A stretch of DNA of 64,000 nt from Roseburia_D yibonii (GTDB lineage: Bacteria; Bacillota; Clostridia; Lachnospirales; Lachnospiraceae): NCBI RefSeq assembly GCF_014297335.1, contig NZ_JACOQH010000003.1:297413-361412 (forward strand), given 5' to 3'. The first letter of the stretch is position 1; every line of letters begins with the position of its first letter. A program made the translations under genes and the position numbers. The notes beneath the pieces were generated by a model that was not told the DNA's origin, ran no database searches, and saw only the letters and a list, made by a program, of their open reading frames with translations. Of this stretch, positions 51,234-60,580 are shown piece after piece.

Positions 51234-51262
51234 TTGCATTTCACGCATAAAGGATGTAGTAT
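51234..51262 (+). promoter_or_regulatory. sigma-A promoter of the hemolysin III-like gene
   Basis: TTGCAT (51234-51239), 17-base spacer, TAGTAT (51257-51262), 70 bases before the start at 51333. Confidence 0.55.
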
Positions 51263-51332
51263 AGTTATATCTTATATGTAGTATTTAAAACCATGTTAAG
51301 TTGTTTTTATTTCTTATAAAGGAGGTCTCACT

Positions 51333-52046
51333 ATGGATATTCATGCAATAGACACTGTTTCTACGACACAGCGCCCTTTTGATTCCACTACTTTACACAC
51401 TTTTTCGATCCGCGAACCGGGAAGTGCCATCACCCACGGCATTGCCATGGTCTTTGCGCTGATCGGCGCTATCCCGCTGATGCGCCGCGCCGTCACAGGC
51501 GGCACGGTTACCTGGATCGCAGCTTTCATCTTCTGCGCGAGCATGATCCTTTTGTATGGCGCAAGCACTGCGTTTCATACTTTTGATATCAACCCGCGTG
51601 TAAACACCATTTTGAAAAAAGCAGATCACATGATGATCTCCGTCTTTATCGCAGGAAGCTACACACCGATCTGTCTTTTAGTTCTGCCGGAGCCGACCGG
51701 GCTCATGCTGCTTGCCGTTGTGTGGGGACTCGCGCTTGCCGGTATTATAATCAAAGCATTTTTCGTGTTCTGTCCGAAATGGGTTTCTTCTATTTTATAT
51801 ATCGGCATGGGATGGACCTGTCTGCTTGCCCTTGGAACGATCTTCCGGAACATGGATCCCGCCGGTTTCGCTTTCCTGTTTGTCGGCGGACTGATCTACA
51901 CGATCGGCGGCGTGATCTATGCGTTAAAGCTTCCGGTTTTTGACCGGCTTCCGAAAAATTTTGGCAATCACGAGATCTTTCATCTGTTTGTCATGGCGGG
52001 AAGCCTGTGCCACTACATCGTGATCTACTCCTATGTACTTGCATAA
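51333..52046 (+). CDS. hemolysin III/PAQR family membrane protein
   Basis: 237 aa behind AAGGAGG. About seven membrane helices. SAITHGIAMVFALIGAIP near residue 32, LYGASTAFHTF near residue 70 (family S-x3-H), KADHMMISVFIAGSYTPI near residue 92 and the terminal HEIFHLFVMAGSLCHY (H-x3-H metal-ligand region) match YqfA/hemolysin III. Probably a membrane hydrolase or homeostasis factor rather than a real haemolysin. Confidence 0.9.
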   Translation: MDIHAIDTVSTTQRPFDSTTLHTFSIREPGSAITHGIAMVFALIGAIPLMRRAVTGGTVTWIAAFIFCASMILLYGASTAFHTFDINPRVNTILKKADHMMISVFIAGSYTPICLLVLPEPTGLMLLAVVWGLALAGIIIKAFFVFCPKWVSSILYIGMGWTCLLALGTIFRNMDPAGFAFLFVGGLIYTIGGVIYALKLPVFDRLPKNFGNHEIFHLFVMAGSLCHYIVIYSYVLA

Positions 52047-52055
52047 AGAAAAGAA

Positions 52056-52096
52056 AAAGATCTGCGCAGACGATCGCCTGCACAGATCTTTCTTTT
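52056..52096. terminator. bidirectional terminator
   Basis: AAAGATCTG-c-GCAG pairs with CTGC-a-CAGATCTTT, with A-rich left and T-rich right flanks, between convergent genes 51333 and 52118. Confidence 0.82.
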
Positions 52097-52117
52097 TGTC
52101 TTTACCGGAAACGCGAT

Positions 52118-52762
52118 TTACATTCCTGCTGTATCGATCAGCGCGTCATCTAAATCTGTATATCCGTCATCGGTAATGGAGTATACGCCATCTTCGCCAA
52201 GTACTTCAACGGTAACGGTCTGCGGATCATTGTAGCTGATAGCATCAACTCTTTCCTGAAGTACATCATACATGGTCTGGAATACCAGTTCATTGATCTC
52301 ATCTTCTGTGGTATCCGGTGTGAGATTTGCCATCTCTTCCATTACACGGTTGGTTACTTCGTCTTCAAGACCGTCAAACAGACCTGTCATCTGCTCAACT
52401 TCAACAGTAACGGTATAACCGTCTTTGTCTTTCATCTTTTCAGCGCCGGTAACTGTGTATTTTGCTTTCTTGTAAATGTCTTTGTATAATGTTCTGTAAT
52501 TTTCTGTCAGTTCATCGGAAAGTCCAACTTCGCCCATACCTTCCATCATGCTGTCAATGTTGTCTTCATAGTCCTGCTCTGCCTGCTCTTTGGTACGATC
52601 TGTCAGTTTCATGTACTGCTCTGTCTCACCTTTGGTCAGCAGATCCAGACACGCTGTTACATATCCTGCAGCGTCAAATTTTCCGCATCCGGCAACAGTT
52701 GCCATTACCATGATTCCTGCGAGACATGTGACGAATACTTTTTTCATTTTTGTCATTTTCAT
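52118..52762 (-). CDS. putative lipoprotein, DUF5105-like
   Basis: 214 aa. A lipoprotein signal peptide is clear: KKVFVTCLAGIMVMATVAGC with the lipobox Cys near residue 26. The mature part is acidic and helical, with a TKGETEQYMKLTDRTKEQAE stretch and a C-terminal EMANLTPDTTEDEINEL. This matches the layout of small Gram-positive lipoproteins annotated DUF5105. Surface-exposed and membrane-anchored; function unknown. Single gene with terminator. Confidence 0.75.
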   Translation of the reverse strand: MKMTKMKKVFVTCLAGIMVMATVAGCGKFDAAGYVTACLDLLTKGETEQYMKLTDRTKEQAEQDYEDNIDSMMEGMGEVGLSDELTENYRTLYKDIYKKAKYTVTGAEKMKDKDGYTVTVEVEQMTGLFDGLEDEVTNRVMEEMANLTPDTTEDEINELVFQTMYDVLQERVDAISYNDPQTVTVEVLGEDGVYSITDDGYTDLDDALIDTAGM

Positions 52763-52957
52763 TCCTCTTTCTCCTCTACGGTATAATTATTATTTTCTGA
52801 CTTATAATCAGTCCAGACCAGTATACCAAATGCTGGATTTTTTCGCAAGGAGTTTCTGACTGATATCCAATGATCCCATGATTCAAAAATTAGCGGTTGC
52901 ATTTTGCCTGTGAGCGCAGTATTTTAAGATTATTATAAAACATGAAGGAGAACCACT

Positions 52958-54136
52958 ATGTTTCAACTACTGTTAGCTGTCATTTATCTTGCGTTTATCA
53001 GCCTTGGTCTGCCGGATTCCCTGCTCGGAGCCGCATGGCCCACCATGTACCCGGAGTTTGATGTCCCAGTCTCCTATGCAGGTATCATCTCCATGATCAT
53101 CGCTCTCGGCACGATCGTCTCAAGCCTGCAGAGCGACCGCCTGACCAAAAAACTCGGTGCCGGAAAAGTGACCGCGCTCAGCGTTGCAATGACCGCCTTC
53201 GCACTGTTTGGCTTCTCCATCAGTCATTCCTTCTTTGTCATGATCTTCTGGGCAATTCCATATGGTCTCGGCGCGGGAAGCGTGGATGCCGCCTTAAACA
53301 ATTATGTCGCGCTTCATTTTGAAAGCCGCCACATGAGCTGGCTGCACTGCATGTGGGGTGTCGGTGCTTCCGTCGGTCCTTACATCATGGGCTACGCCTT
53401 AAACGGAGGACACGGCTGGAACAGCGGCTACCGTTATATCGCAATCCTTCAGATCATCCTGACACTCATTCTGTGTCTCAGCCTGCCGTTGTGGAAAGAC
53501 CGCAGTAAAAACGAAGAGAGTGTCTCCTCTGAAAAGACACTCTCCTTAAAAGAAGTGCTTGCCATCCCCGGCGCAAAGCAGATCATGCTCATGTTTTTCT
53601 GCTACTGCGCGCTTGAGCAGACCACCGGTCTTTGGGCAAGCAGTTACCTGGTACTCCATAAAGGTGTATCCGCCGAACGCGCCGCAAATTTTGCCAGTAT
53701 GTTTTTTATCGGCATCACGATCGGAAGGGCCATCAGCGGATTTATCACCATGAAATTGAACGACACGCAGATGATACGGCTTGGCTCCGGCATTATCATC
53801 GTCGGGATCGCTGTTTTACTGCTCCCTTTCGGTGAGACGCTGTCCTTTGCCGGACTCATTCTGATCGGTCTCGGCTGCGCGCCTATCTATCCCTGCGTCA
53901 TCCATTCGACACCGACACATTTCGGCGCGAAACGTTCACAGGCGATCATCGGTGTACAGATGGCAAGCGCGTATGTGGGCACCTGCCTCATGCCGCCGAT
54001 CTTCGGTCTGATCGCGAATTATATTACCGTTGCCCTGCTGCCGCTCTACCTGCTTCTTTTCATCCTGCTCATGTGTATCATGCACGAGCGGTTAAACCGC
54101 ATTGCGCGAGATTTTGATTCAAACCTGTTTTTATAA
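52958..54136 (+). CDS. MFS transporter (sugar permease-like)
   Basis: 392 aa with 12 predicted helices. FISLGLPDSLLGAAWPTMY at the start and RHMSWLHCMWGVGASVGPYI near residue 125 place it near the FucP/YfkF-type MFS branch. Behind AAGGAGAA. Convergent with the DUF4186 gene and overlapping it by six bases. Substrate not readable. Confidence 0.85.
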   Translation: MFQLLLAVIYLAFISLGLPDSLLGAAWPTMYPEFDVPVSYAGIISMIIALGTIVSSLQSDRLTKKLGAGKVTALSVAMTAFALFGFSISHSFFVMIFWAIPYGLGAGSVDAALNNYVALHFESRHMSWLHCMWGVGASVGPYIMGYALNGGHGWNSGYRYIAILQIILTLILCLSLPLWKDRSKNEESVSSEKTLSLKEVLAIPGAKQIMLMFFCYCALEQTTGLWASSYLVLHKGVSAERAANFASMFFIGITIGRAISGFITMKLNDTQMIRLGSGIIIVGIAVLLLPFGETLSFAGLILIGLGCAPIYPCVIHSTPTHFGAKRSQAIIGVQMASAYVGTCLMPPIFGLIANYITVALLPLYLLLFILLMCIMHERLNRIARDFDSNLFL

Positions 54137-54502
54137 TTCTCTTTGGATCCACGCCATCAGCACATCCACTACATATTGTTTCTGTGCTTCGGTCAGTGCC
54201 TTTCCCGCCGGGATCCCATGCCACTTTGCCAGACAGCCGCGACAGCAGCAGGCGGTGGCATGCTGCGCGATAAACACCGGATGCCCGCGCATCGGCGTCT
54301 GTTTTCCATCGTTTGGGATCTCTGCCGGCGCAAGGCGCTTTTCAATAAAATCTTTTGCATGGCTTCGAATGGTGTCCGGCCCTTTTTCTCTGGCATACGC
54401 CTTATCTTTTTCTGTCAGGTGAAATCTGCTGCGAAATTTGGAACGCGAAAGCCGGGCAAAAAGTTCCGGATATTCCTGTTCTGTGAAAAAATCTGGTGCC
54501 AT
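54131..54502 (-). CDS. DUF4186 family protein
   Basis: 123 aa. The sequence shows the whole family pattern: LSRSKFRSRFHLTEKDKAYA, HAKDFIEKRLAPAEIPNDGK, QTPMRGHPVFIAQHATACCC and a Trp-rich end (VLMAWIQREL). The three consecutive cysteines followed by R-G-C-L suggest metal binding. Cytoplasmic, function unknown. Immediately downstream of the AAA+ gene by 15 bases, so probably co-transcribed with it. Confidence 0.82.
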   Translation of the reverse strand: MAPDFFTEQEYPELFARLSRSKFRSRFHLTEKDKAYAREKGPDTIRSHAKDFIEKRLAPAEIPNDGKQTPMRGHPVFIAQHATACCCRGCLAKWHGIPAGKALTEAQKQYVVDVLMAWIQREL

Positions 54503-54517
54503 GATTCCTCTTCCTCT

Positions 54518-56002
54518 CTACGCAAATAATTTCCGTACGTTTTCCGCGTCAAATGTCACCTGTGACACCTGATCCACCTCGATCTGATAGAGCGCGTTTG
54601 CCGCAAGATGCTCCGCCGCCTGTTCCAGATCACGGATGCCCGTCGTGTCCGCATACTGCGCCACAACTGCGTCCAGCCCGTCCTCTGTGATCACACACTC
54701 ACCCGGCTTTAATCCGATGCGCTTTAATACCTTTGGCAATGCGAATCTGGAAAAGATGATCTTTTTTTCCTCCGGCGTGTAATCCGGGATGTCGATCACC
54801 GCAAACCGTGACATGAGCGGTGCGCTGATCTGCTCTTTGTTGTTTGCCGTCGAGATCGGATATACCCCGACGGTCGGAACCATACATTCCATATAATTGT
54901 CGGTAAACCCGAGGTTGTCCAAAAGTGTCAAAAGCACGTCCGCCGGATTTCCGTTTCCTTTTCCCGATGCCGCCTTATCCAACTCATTGATGATAAAGAC
55001 GAGGTTTGACTCGCCTGCCATGGAAAATGCTTCCATGATGATTCCCGGTTTTGCATTCGCATAGATCCGCGAGCTTCCGGTCAGCTGTTCCGGATCATTG
55101 ATAGAACTCATATCAAGCGTTGTCCAAGGCAGCTTTAAAATACGCGCAACCGCATAGGCGATCTGCGATTTTCCGGTTCCCGCCGGTCCGACGAGCAAAA
55201 GCCCGTATGCCGGCAACGTATGCGTGCGGTTGATCTGGATGATTGTCTCCATGATCCGCTGTTTCACACGCTCCAGCCCGTAAAGTTCCTCATCCAGAAT
55301 GCGGCGCGCCTCTTTCGGATCGATTGCTTCAAAATAATTGCTCTTCCACTGCACATTCATCATCATGGAAAGCGCGCGCTGTGCATGGCGCCGCTCCTCC
55401 TGCGATACTTCATGTGACCGTGCGACCGCAAGATTTCTTCTTGCCCAGATCCTGATGTTGTCCGGCATCGTCCGTCCCGCGCAGGTCATGAAATCCGAAA
55501 TGCTCTGGATGCTGGTCAGCTTCATCTCGTCTCCGGTCTCATCCACGTCATCCTCTTCCTGCTCCGCCGCCGGCGCGCTGCTCGCAAGCAGACGCTCGAT
55601 CATAAACTGGAGAAATCCATCCTCCGCTGACAGCTTGGTTCCTCCGCCAAGCGTGGTCTCCCTGATCTTGTATACTGCATACCCTTCCTCCGTATGCTCG
55701 CCCGAGAGCCGCACGCTGATATGATTTTCCCCCAGCCATTTCAGCAGACTGACAAAACGGGCATCTACCTTTCGGATATCTGCTGTATACGTCTCGCCTT
55801 TTTCTTTAAACTCAAACGCCGTCCGCTTGCTCTGATTTGTAAAAACGCCCGTAGAATGATGCTCCCACGCTCTCTCTTCATTATCCAGCACGAGGATCGG
55901 CTCCTGTGGCGTCTTTATTTTTTCATTCGAAGCAAACGTTATGTAAGTGCAGACCGCTGCTTCTTTTTTATTCGGTGTATCGCTAAAATCAAAAACTGGC
56001 AT
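54518..56002 (-). CDS. Lon-like AAA+ ATPase without protease domain
   Basis: 494 aa behind AAAGGAG. Residues ~1-150 are a divergent N-domain with an acidic linker (EQEEDDVDETGDE). The AAA+ module begins LDEELYGLERVKQRIMETI near residue 240, as in Lon, then Walker A GPAGTGKSQIAYAVA near residue 272. Walker B reads LVFIINELDKAA where Lon has L-L-D-E-I-D-K, so the metal-binding Asp is Asn. Sensor 1/Arg-finger region: STANNKEQISAPLMSRFAVI. The chain ends after the helical lid, with no Ser-Lys Lon protease domain. Probably an unfoldase, remodeller or regulatory ATPase. Own sigma-A promoter. Confidence 0.82.
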   Translation of the reverse strand: MPVFDFSDTPNKKEAAVCTYITFASNEKIKTPQEPILVLDNEERAWEHHSTGVFTNQSKRTAFEFKEKGETYTADIRKVDARFVSLLKWLGENHISVRLSGEHTEEGYAVYKIRETTLGGGTKLSAEDGFLQFMIERLLASSAPAAEQEEDDVDETGDEMKLTSIQSISDFMTCAGRTMPDNIRIWARRNLAVARSHEVSQEERRHAQRALSMMMNVQWKSNYFEAIDPKEARRILDEELYGLERVKQRIMETIIQINRTHTLPAYGLLLVGPAGTGKSQIAYAVARILKLPWTTLDMSSINDPEQLTGSSRIYANAKPGIIMEAFSMAGESNLVFIINELDKAASGKGNGNPADVLLTLLDNLGFTDNYMECMVPTVGVYPISTANNKEQISAPLMSRFAVIDIPDYTPEEKKIIFSRFALPKVLKRIGLKPGECVITEDGLDAVVAQYADTTGIRDLEQAAEHLAANALYQIEVDQVSQVTFDAENVRKLFA

Positions 56003-56041
56003 GATGCTTCTCTCCTTTGCTGCTCTCCGACATTTTTAATT

Positions 56042-56070
56042 ATTATATCATTTCTTTCACACGCCGCCAA
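56042..56070 (-). promoter_or_regulatory. sigma-A promoter of the Lon-like AAA+ gene
   Basis: On the minus strand TTGGCG (56070-56065), 17-base spacer, perfect TATAAT (56047-56042), 40 bases before the ATG. Confidence 0.6.
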
Positions 56071-56090
56071 TTCCCAATAGTGAGCTTCGC

Positions 56091-58859
56091 TTACTGCCTG
56101 TCAAACGCGATCCACGCAATCTCCATAACCGGTTTTACTACCTCGGCATGCACTTCGTAAAAGCCCTCTTCCAGTTCCACAGAAAGCAACTTCTGCGTGA
56201 TCCATCTTCCTTCGGTTCCGCTGATCTGCACGGTCGTCAGCGGCTCTCCGTTCAGAGAAACGTTTGCCGCCGCCTGGGCAAGATTGGAAGCGTCCGAGCA
56301 GAGCTTCGCAATGACATTGTAAACGCCAGCCTGCTTTACCTGGATGACCGCAGAGTTTTTTTCTTCCATAGAAAGCTGCACAGTCTTTTCGAGCTCCTGC
56401 ACATCCGCCGCGTCTGTCTTTGCCGCCGCATGGAATACCAAAATGTCATCCAACGGCTTTAATGGGCGTTCCATAACCGGCGCATGTAAGATAAAACGGC
56501 AGATATTTTTGGCGCTGCGCTGTAATTCGCCTCTGGTCAGCTTTCCTTCGGCAAGCGAGGCGATCGTATCATCTTCCATGGAATTGATCTCCGCTCCGTT
56601 ATGATTTACAACCATATAAAGGTCGTTCTGCGCGCGCACCATCGAAGATGTGAGCTGTCTGCTCTGCGCTCCGCCTTTTACCACATCATTCATACACGCC
56701 CACCAGTCCGTCATCACAATACCGGTGTATCCCCACTCACCACGCAGGATCGTAGTATTCAAATCGTAGTTGGATGCCGTCCAGTGTCCGTTGACCGGGC
56801 CGTAGGAAGTCATAATGGATACCGCGCCGCCGTCTTTTACCGCCATCTCAAATCCTTTTAAATAGATCTCGCGAAGCGCGCGCTCTGATACCACCGCATC
56901 TGCGGTATGTCTCGCCTTCTCCTGGTTATTTGCCGCAAAGTGCTTTACGGTCGCCGAAGACCCACCCTTTCGGATGCCCCGCACAACTGCTGCCGCAAAG
57001 CTGCCGGTCACATACGGATCTTCGCTGAAATACTCAAAATTTCTTCCGTTTAAAGGATATCTGTGAATGTTGACACCAGGTCCGAGCAGGGTATCGATCT
57101 GATTTTCTACCAGTTCCTCCCCTTCCAGCACATACAGTTCTTCCATCATCGGAATATTAAACGAGCATGCGAGCAGGGTTCCGATCGGAAGTTGCGTAGC
57201 CGTTTTTCCGTTCTCCATACGGATTCCGGACGGGCCGTCCGCGGCACACGCAACCGGTATTCCATAGCGGTAAAGATTCTCACCGACACCACCGAACGCG
57301 GATGCCGTTCCCGGCGTTACCTTCGGACTGCTCATGCCCTCCGCGCGCACGATCGTTGCAAGTTCACTGTCACTTAACTGTGCAACAAACGCTTCCAGAT
57401 CCGCCTTGCCGGATGCCACATCGGAAAGTGTGATCTTCCGGTCTCCCGTATATGGGATCTCTTTCGGAAGATTTTCCGTGATCCGCTCGGCAAGATCGAT
57501 CGTCTGCTGCGGAACCGCCTCTTTTTCCACCGGATAGCTTCCATCGGCGTTCTTTTTCCCTGGCCGGATACGCGCAAACTGCTGCGTTGGCGCAAGCGCT
57601 TCCGAAAGCTTTTCAACCACACGAAGCTCCTTTACCGTATAAGCGCCGTTTCCATCCACATCCGCCACTTCTGTCTGCCGCACACTGTTTCCCACATGGA
57701 AAATGTAATCGCCCGCCTCAAGCACATAGCAGGACTTATTCCCGGTCACGCCGGAATCATCATACGAAGCAAGCCGCGCCACCGGAATGGATAACGTAAG
57801 TTCCTGTGTTTCCCCCGGTTCAAGCTCCTGTGTTTTCGCAAACGCCACAAGCTCGCGCTTTGGTTTTCCAAGCGCTCCCTGCGGTGCCTCCACATAGACC
57901 TGCACTACTTCTTTTCCCCGGTATGCCCCGATATTTTTTACTGCCGCAGTGATACAGATGGCATCATTTCCCTTTGCCCCGGCAATGGAATGTGCCTTTC
58001 TCACCTCTGTCACAAATTCCGTATAGGATAGACCAAATCCAAACTCATATTTCACCTTTTCCGGACAGAATGTCTCAAAATAACGATAGCCGACATAGAT
58101 ATCCTCTGCGTAAAAATTCCGTTTTTCGTCGCCGAAATTTTCTGCCGCCGGATAGTCTCTCAGATCGTCCGCGATCGTATCGGTCAGTTTTCCGCTCGGT
58201 GACACTGCACCGCTAAGAAGATCCGCAACTGCATGACTGCCCTCGATGCCTCCCTGCCAGATATAGAAAATGCTCCTGATATGATCCTGATAAACCGGAT
58301 CGGATACCCAGCTCATGTCAATGATATTGGAAACATTCAAAAGCACCGCGACCTGATCAAACTGCTCCGTCACAACATGCAGATTTTCCAGTTCCTGCGC
58401 GGTCAGGCGATAACTTCCCTCCTCATCCGCGTAGTCCTTGTCCTCACCTGCCGTACGCCCGATGATAAAAAGCGCTTTGTCTGATTTTTTCCGGGCTGCC
58501 ACTGCGATCTCCTCCGTAACCGGCATTTCTTCCTGATGCCACGGTTCTGCCGCCCATCCGCCGCCGCCATTGTCAAACGGATGATCCTTGAGCCAGTCTG
58601 TGTAGATCTCTGCCAGCTCCTCATTGATGGCAAGATCCGGGCATGCGCGCATCGCGTCCAACAGACTGATCACATACGCGACATTGATTGCTCCGCCCGA
58701 TCCGGTTCCGCTGCGATAGGTTTCCAGCTGACATCTGCCAAAGACCGATACGGTCTCCCCTTTCCTTAAAGGAAGCATTCCTCCGTCATTTTTTAAAAGC
58801 ACAGCCCCCTCTGCCGCCGCTTTTCTACAATAAGTATAAAATTTCTCTACTGCTGCCAT
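56091..58859 (-). CDS. glycoside hydrolase family 3, circularly permuted
   Basis: 922 aa, ATG behind AGGAGG, no signal peptide. The domains come in reverse of the usual GH3 order. The alpha/beta sandwich comes first (EGAVLLKNDGGMLPL at residue 17, GRTAGEDKDYADEEGSYRL near 165), then the YEFGFGLSYTEF/fibronectin-III part (~275-390). The TIM barrel follows (DGPSGIR near 545, GPGVNIHRYPLNGRNFEYFSE, KHFAANNQEKAR, and GIVMTDWWA near 720 with the nucleophile Asp). The end is a small beta domain. This permutation is known from some ruminal Clostridia glucosidases. Intracellular cleavage of beta-glucosides or xylosides is likely. Divergent AraC regulator at 59009. Confidence 0.92.
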   Translation of the reverse strand: MAAVEKFYTYCRKAAAEGAVLLKNDGGMLPLRKGETVSVFGRCQLETYRSGTGSGGAINVAYVISLLDAMRACPDLAINEELAEIYTDWLKDHPFDNGGGGWAAEPWHQEEMPVTEEIAVAARKKSDKALFIIGRTAGEDKDYADEEGSYRLTAQELENLHVVTEQFDQVAVLLNVSNIIDMSWVSDPVYQDHIRSIFYIWQGGIEGSHAVADLLSGAVSPSGKLTDTIADDLRDYPAAENFGDEKRNFYAEDIYVGYRYFETFCPEKVKYEFGFGLSYTEFVTEVRKAHSIAGAKGNDAICITAAVKNIGAYRGKEVVQVYVEAPQGALGKPKRELVAFAKTQELEPGETQELTLSIPVARLASYDDSGVTGNKSCYVLEAGDYIFHVGNSVRQTEVADVDGNGAYTVKELRVVEKLSEALAPTQQFARIRPGKKNADGSYPVEKEAVPQQTIDLAERITENLPKEIPYTGDRKITLSDVASGKADLEAFVAQLSDSELATIVRAEGMSSPKVTPGTASAFGGVGENLYRYGIPVACAADGPSGIRMENGKTATQLPIGTLLACSFNIPMMEELYVLEGEELVENQIDTLLGPGVNIHRYPLNGRNFEYFSEDPYVTGSFAAAVVRGIRKGGSSATVKHFAANNQEKARHTADAVVSERALREIYLKGFEMAVKDGGAVSIMTSYGPVNGHWTASNYDLNTTILRGEWGYTGIVMTDWWACMNDVVKGGAQSRQLTSSMVRAQNDLYMVVNHNGAEINSMEDDTIASLAEGKLTRGELQRSAKNICRFILHAPVMERPLKPLDDILVFHAAAKTDAADVQELEKTVQLSMEEKNSAVIQVKQAGVYNVIAKLCSDASNLAQAAANVSLNGEPLTTVQISGTEGRWITQKLLSVELEEGFYEVHAEVVKPVMEIAWIAFDRQ

Positions 58860-59008
58860 ATTTGATATCCTCCTGCCTTATTTTTATTTTCTTCATTTCA
58901 CTCTTATTTTTACAGTTATTTTCATAGTTCTATTGTAGAAAAAAATTCTTTCCCATGCTATAATTTTTCTATCCAAAAATATAACGATTTTGTCATGGTG
59001 AATTATTT

Positions 59009-59896
59009 ATGAATTATCCCGAAGAAAAGAACACTTATATTGACGGCATTCCCTGCCAGTATCTGTGTCATGTAGAAGTAACAAAAAAAGCAGGAACCGT
59101 TTTTCCTGCTCATTATCATTATTATATCGAACTGCTTTACGCACTCTCCGGCAGTTTTCTGGTTTATCTGAACGGAACCTACCACGAATTTTCCGCCGGC
59201 GATATGGTGCTGATCAACTCCAGAGAGGTGCATCAGATCGACGCGACTGCTGCGGATGGCGGCTCTTATATCTGTGTGCGCTTTCTGCCGGATCTGATTT
59301 ATAATGGCATGTCGCAGAGCCATTTTGAATTAAAATACCTGCTCCCGTTTGTGACCGAACAGCCGGATTACGAAAAAGTCATCCATGCCGCTTCCCTCTC
59401 CGACTCTCTGATCCCGGAACTGATGAATGAGATCATCCGCGAATCCGAGCAGCAAAACTACGGCTATGAGCTTGCGATCAAAAACGATATCGGCCGCATT
59501 TTTCTATGGCTTTTGCGCTACTGGCAGAAAAGCGAGACCGAGCCGCTTCTTGTAAACCAGACCGATCTGAATCTGCAAAAACAGCTTGCGCCCGCACTGA
59601 CCTATATGTTGTCAAATTATGAAAAGCCGATCCTCGCAACCGAAATGGCAGATCTGTGTCATTTGAGCTACAGCTATTTTTCCCGGAGCTTCCACCGTCT
59701 GATGCATATGAAATTCAATGATTATCTGAATTCCATCCGCATCCGTGAGGCGGAAAAACTGCTGATCTCGACATCAGGAAGCGTGACTGAGATCGCCGCG
59801 TCCGTCGGCTTTTGTACCACCAGCTATTTCATCAAGCTTTTCAAAGAACAGATGTATGTCTCGCCAAAACAGTATCAGAAACTGCTCGCGCAGTGA
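59009..59896 (+). CDS. AraC family regulator, likely controls the GH3 gene
   Basis: 295 aa. N-terminal cupin: TVFPAHYHYYIELLYALSGS and HEFSAGDMVLINSREVHQID. C-terminal helix-turn-helix pair: ILATEMADLCHLSYSYFSRS, then VTEIAASVGFCTTSYFIKLF and SPKQYQ. Divergent from GH3 across 149 bases. The paired sugar-enzyme/AraC arrangement suggests activation by the substrate. Ribosome site is weak (GGTGA). Confidence 0.9.
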   Translation: MNYPEEKNTYIDGIPCQYLCHVEVTKKAGTVFPAHYHYYIELLYALSGSFLVYLNGTYHEFSAGDMVLINSREVHQIDATAADGGSYICVRFLPDLIYNGMSQSHFELKYLLPFVTEQPDYEKVIHAASLSDSLIPELMNEIIRESEQQNYGYELAIKNDIGRIFLWLLRYWQKSETEPLLVNQTDLNLQKQLAPALTYMLSNYEKPILATEMADLCHLSYSYFSRSFHRLMHMKFNDYLNSIRIREAEKLLISTSGSVTEIAASVGFCTTSYFIKLFKEQMYVSPKQYQKLLAQ

Positions 59897-59971
59897 GTTC
59901 CCTTCTTTATTTTCTCCCGCTCCTGTGCTACAATGGCGGCAAAAGACATCGACTTGGACAGGAGGATTTTT

Positions 59972-60580
59972 ATGGAATTATATATCATTCGACACGGAGA
60001 AACTTACTGGAACCATGAGCACCGCATCCAGGGACGCTCCGATGTCCCTTTAAATGAAAACGGCCGCGCACTTGCCGGAAAAACCGGAGAAGCCTTGGAA
60101 CAGACTCCTTTTGACGTGATCTATTCCTCTCCTTTGATCCGCGCTTACGAGACCGCGAACCTGATCCGTGGACACCGTAATATCCAGATCATCCGGGATG
60201 ACCGGTTACAGGAGATCAGTTTTGGTATCTCCGAAGGCGAGCCACTTCCTGCACTCACAGAGGATCCGACTTCCCCGTTCCATTATTTCTTTGACCGGCC
60301 GGAACTTTACACTGCGCCGGACGGTGGAGAGAGTTTGGAACATATCTGCGCGCGGGCTTCTGATTTCTTAAAAAATGAGATTGAACCGAGAGAAAAAGAC
60401 TTTTCCCGCGTCATGATCGTTGCACACGCCGCTTTAAACAAAGCGCTTTTGTGCCATATCATGCAGCACGGGATCAAAGATTTCTGGTCAGACGGACGCC
60501 TTTTAAACTGCAGCGCCTACATTTTCCGTCTGGAAAACGGACACTATGAGATGCTCGCCTACGGAAAGACTTTTAACTGA
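59972..60580 (+). CDS. histidine phosphatase (phosphoglycerate-mutase-like)
   Basis: 202 aa from ATG 59972 behind AGGAGG. Catalytic LYIIRHGETYWNHEHRIQGR at the N-terminus (R-H-G), DVIYSSPLIRAYETA, and the second catalytic His in VMIVAHAALNKALL near residue 150. The general acid Glu lies in LQEISFGISEGE. Family members dephosphorylate small phospho-metabolites. It overlaps the convergent TauE gene by 8 bases. Confidence 0.9.
   Translation: MELYIIRHGETYWNHEHRIQGRSDVPLNENGRALAGKTGEALEQTPFDVIYSSPLIRAYETANLIRGHRNIQIIRDDRLQEISFGISEGEPLPALTEDPTSPFHYFFDRPELYTAPDGGESLEHICARASDFLKNEIEPREKDFSRVMIVAHAALNKALLCHIMQHGIKDFWSDGRLLNCSAYIFRLENGHYEMLAYGKTFN

Noticed and set aside
54131..54136. Overlap of the MFS and DUF4186 genes as a sign of a wrong call
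   Set aside because: Six-base convergent overlap is ordinary; both proteins have clear family features to their ends.
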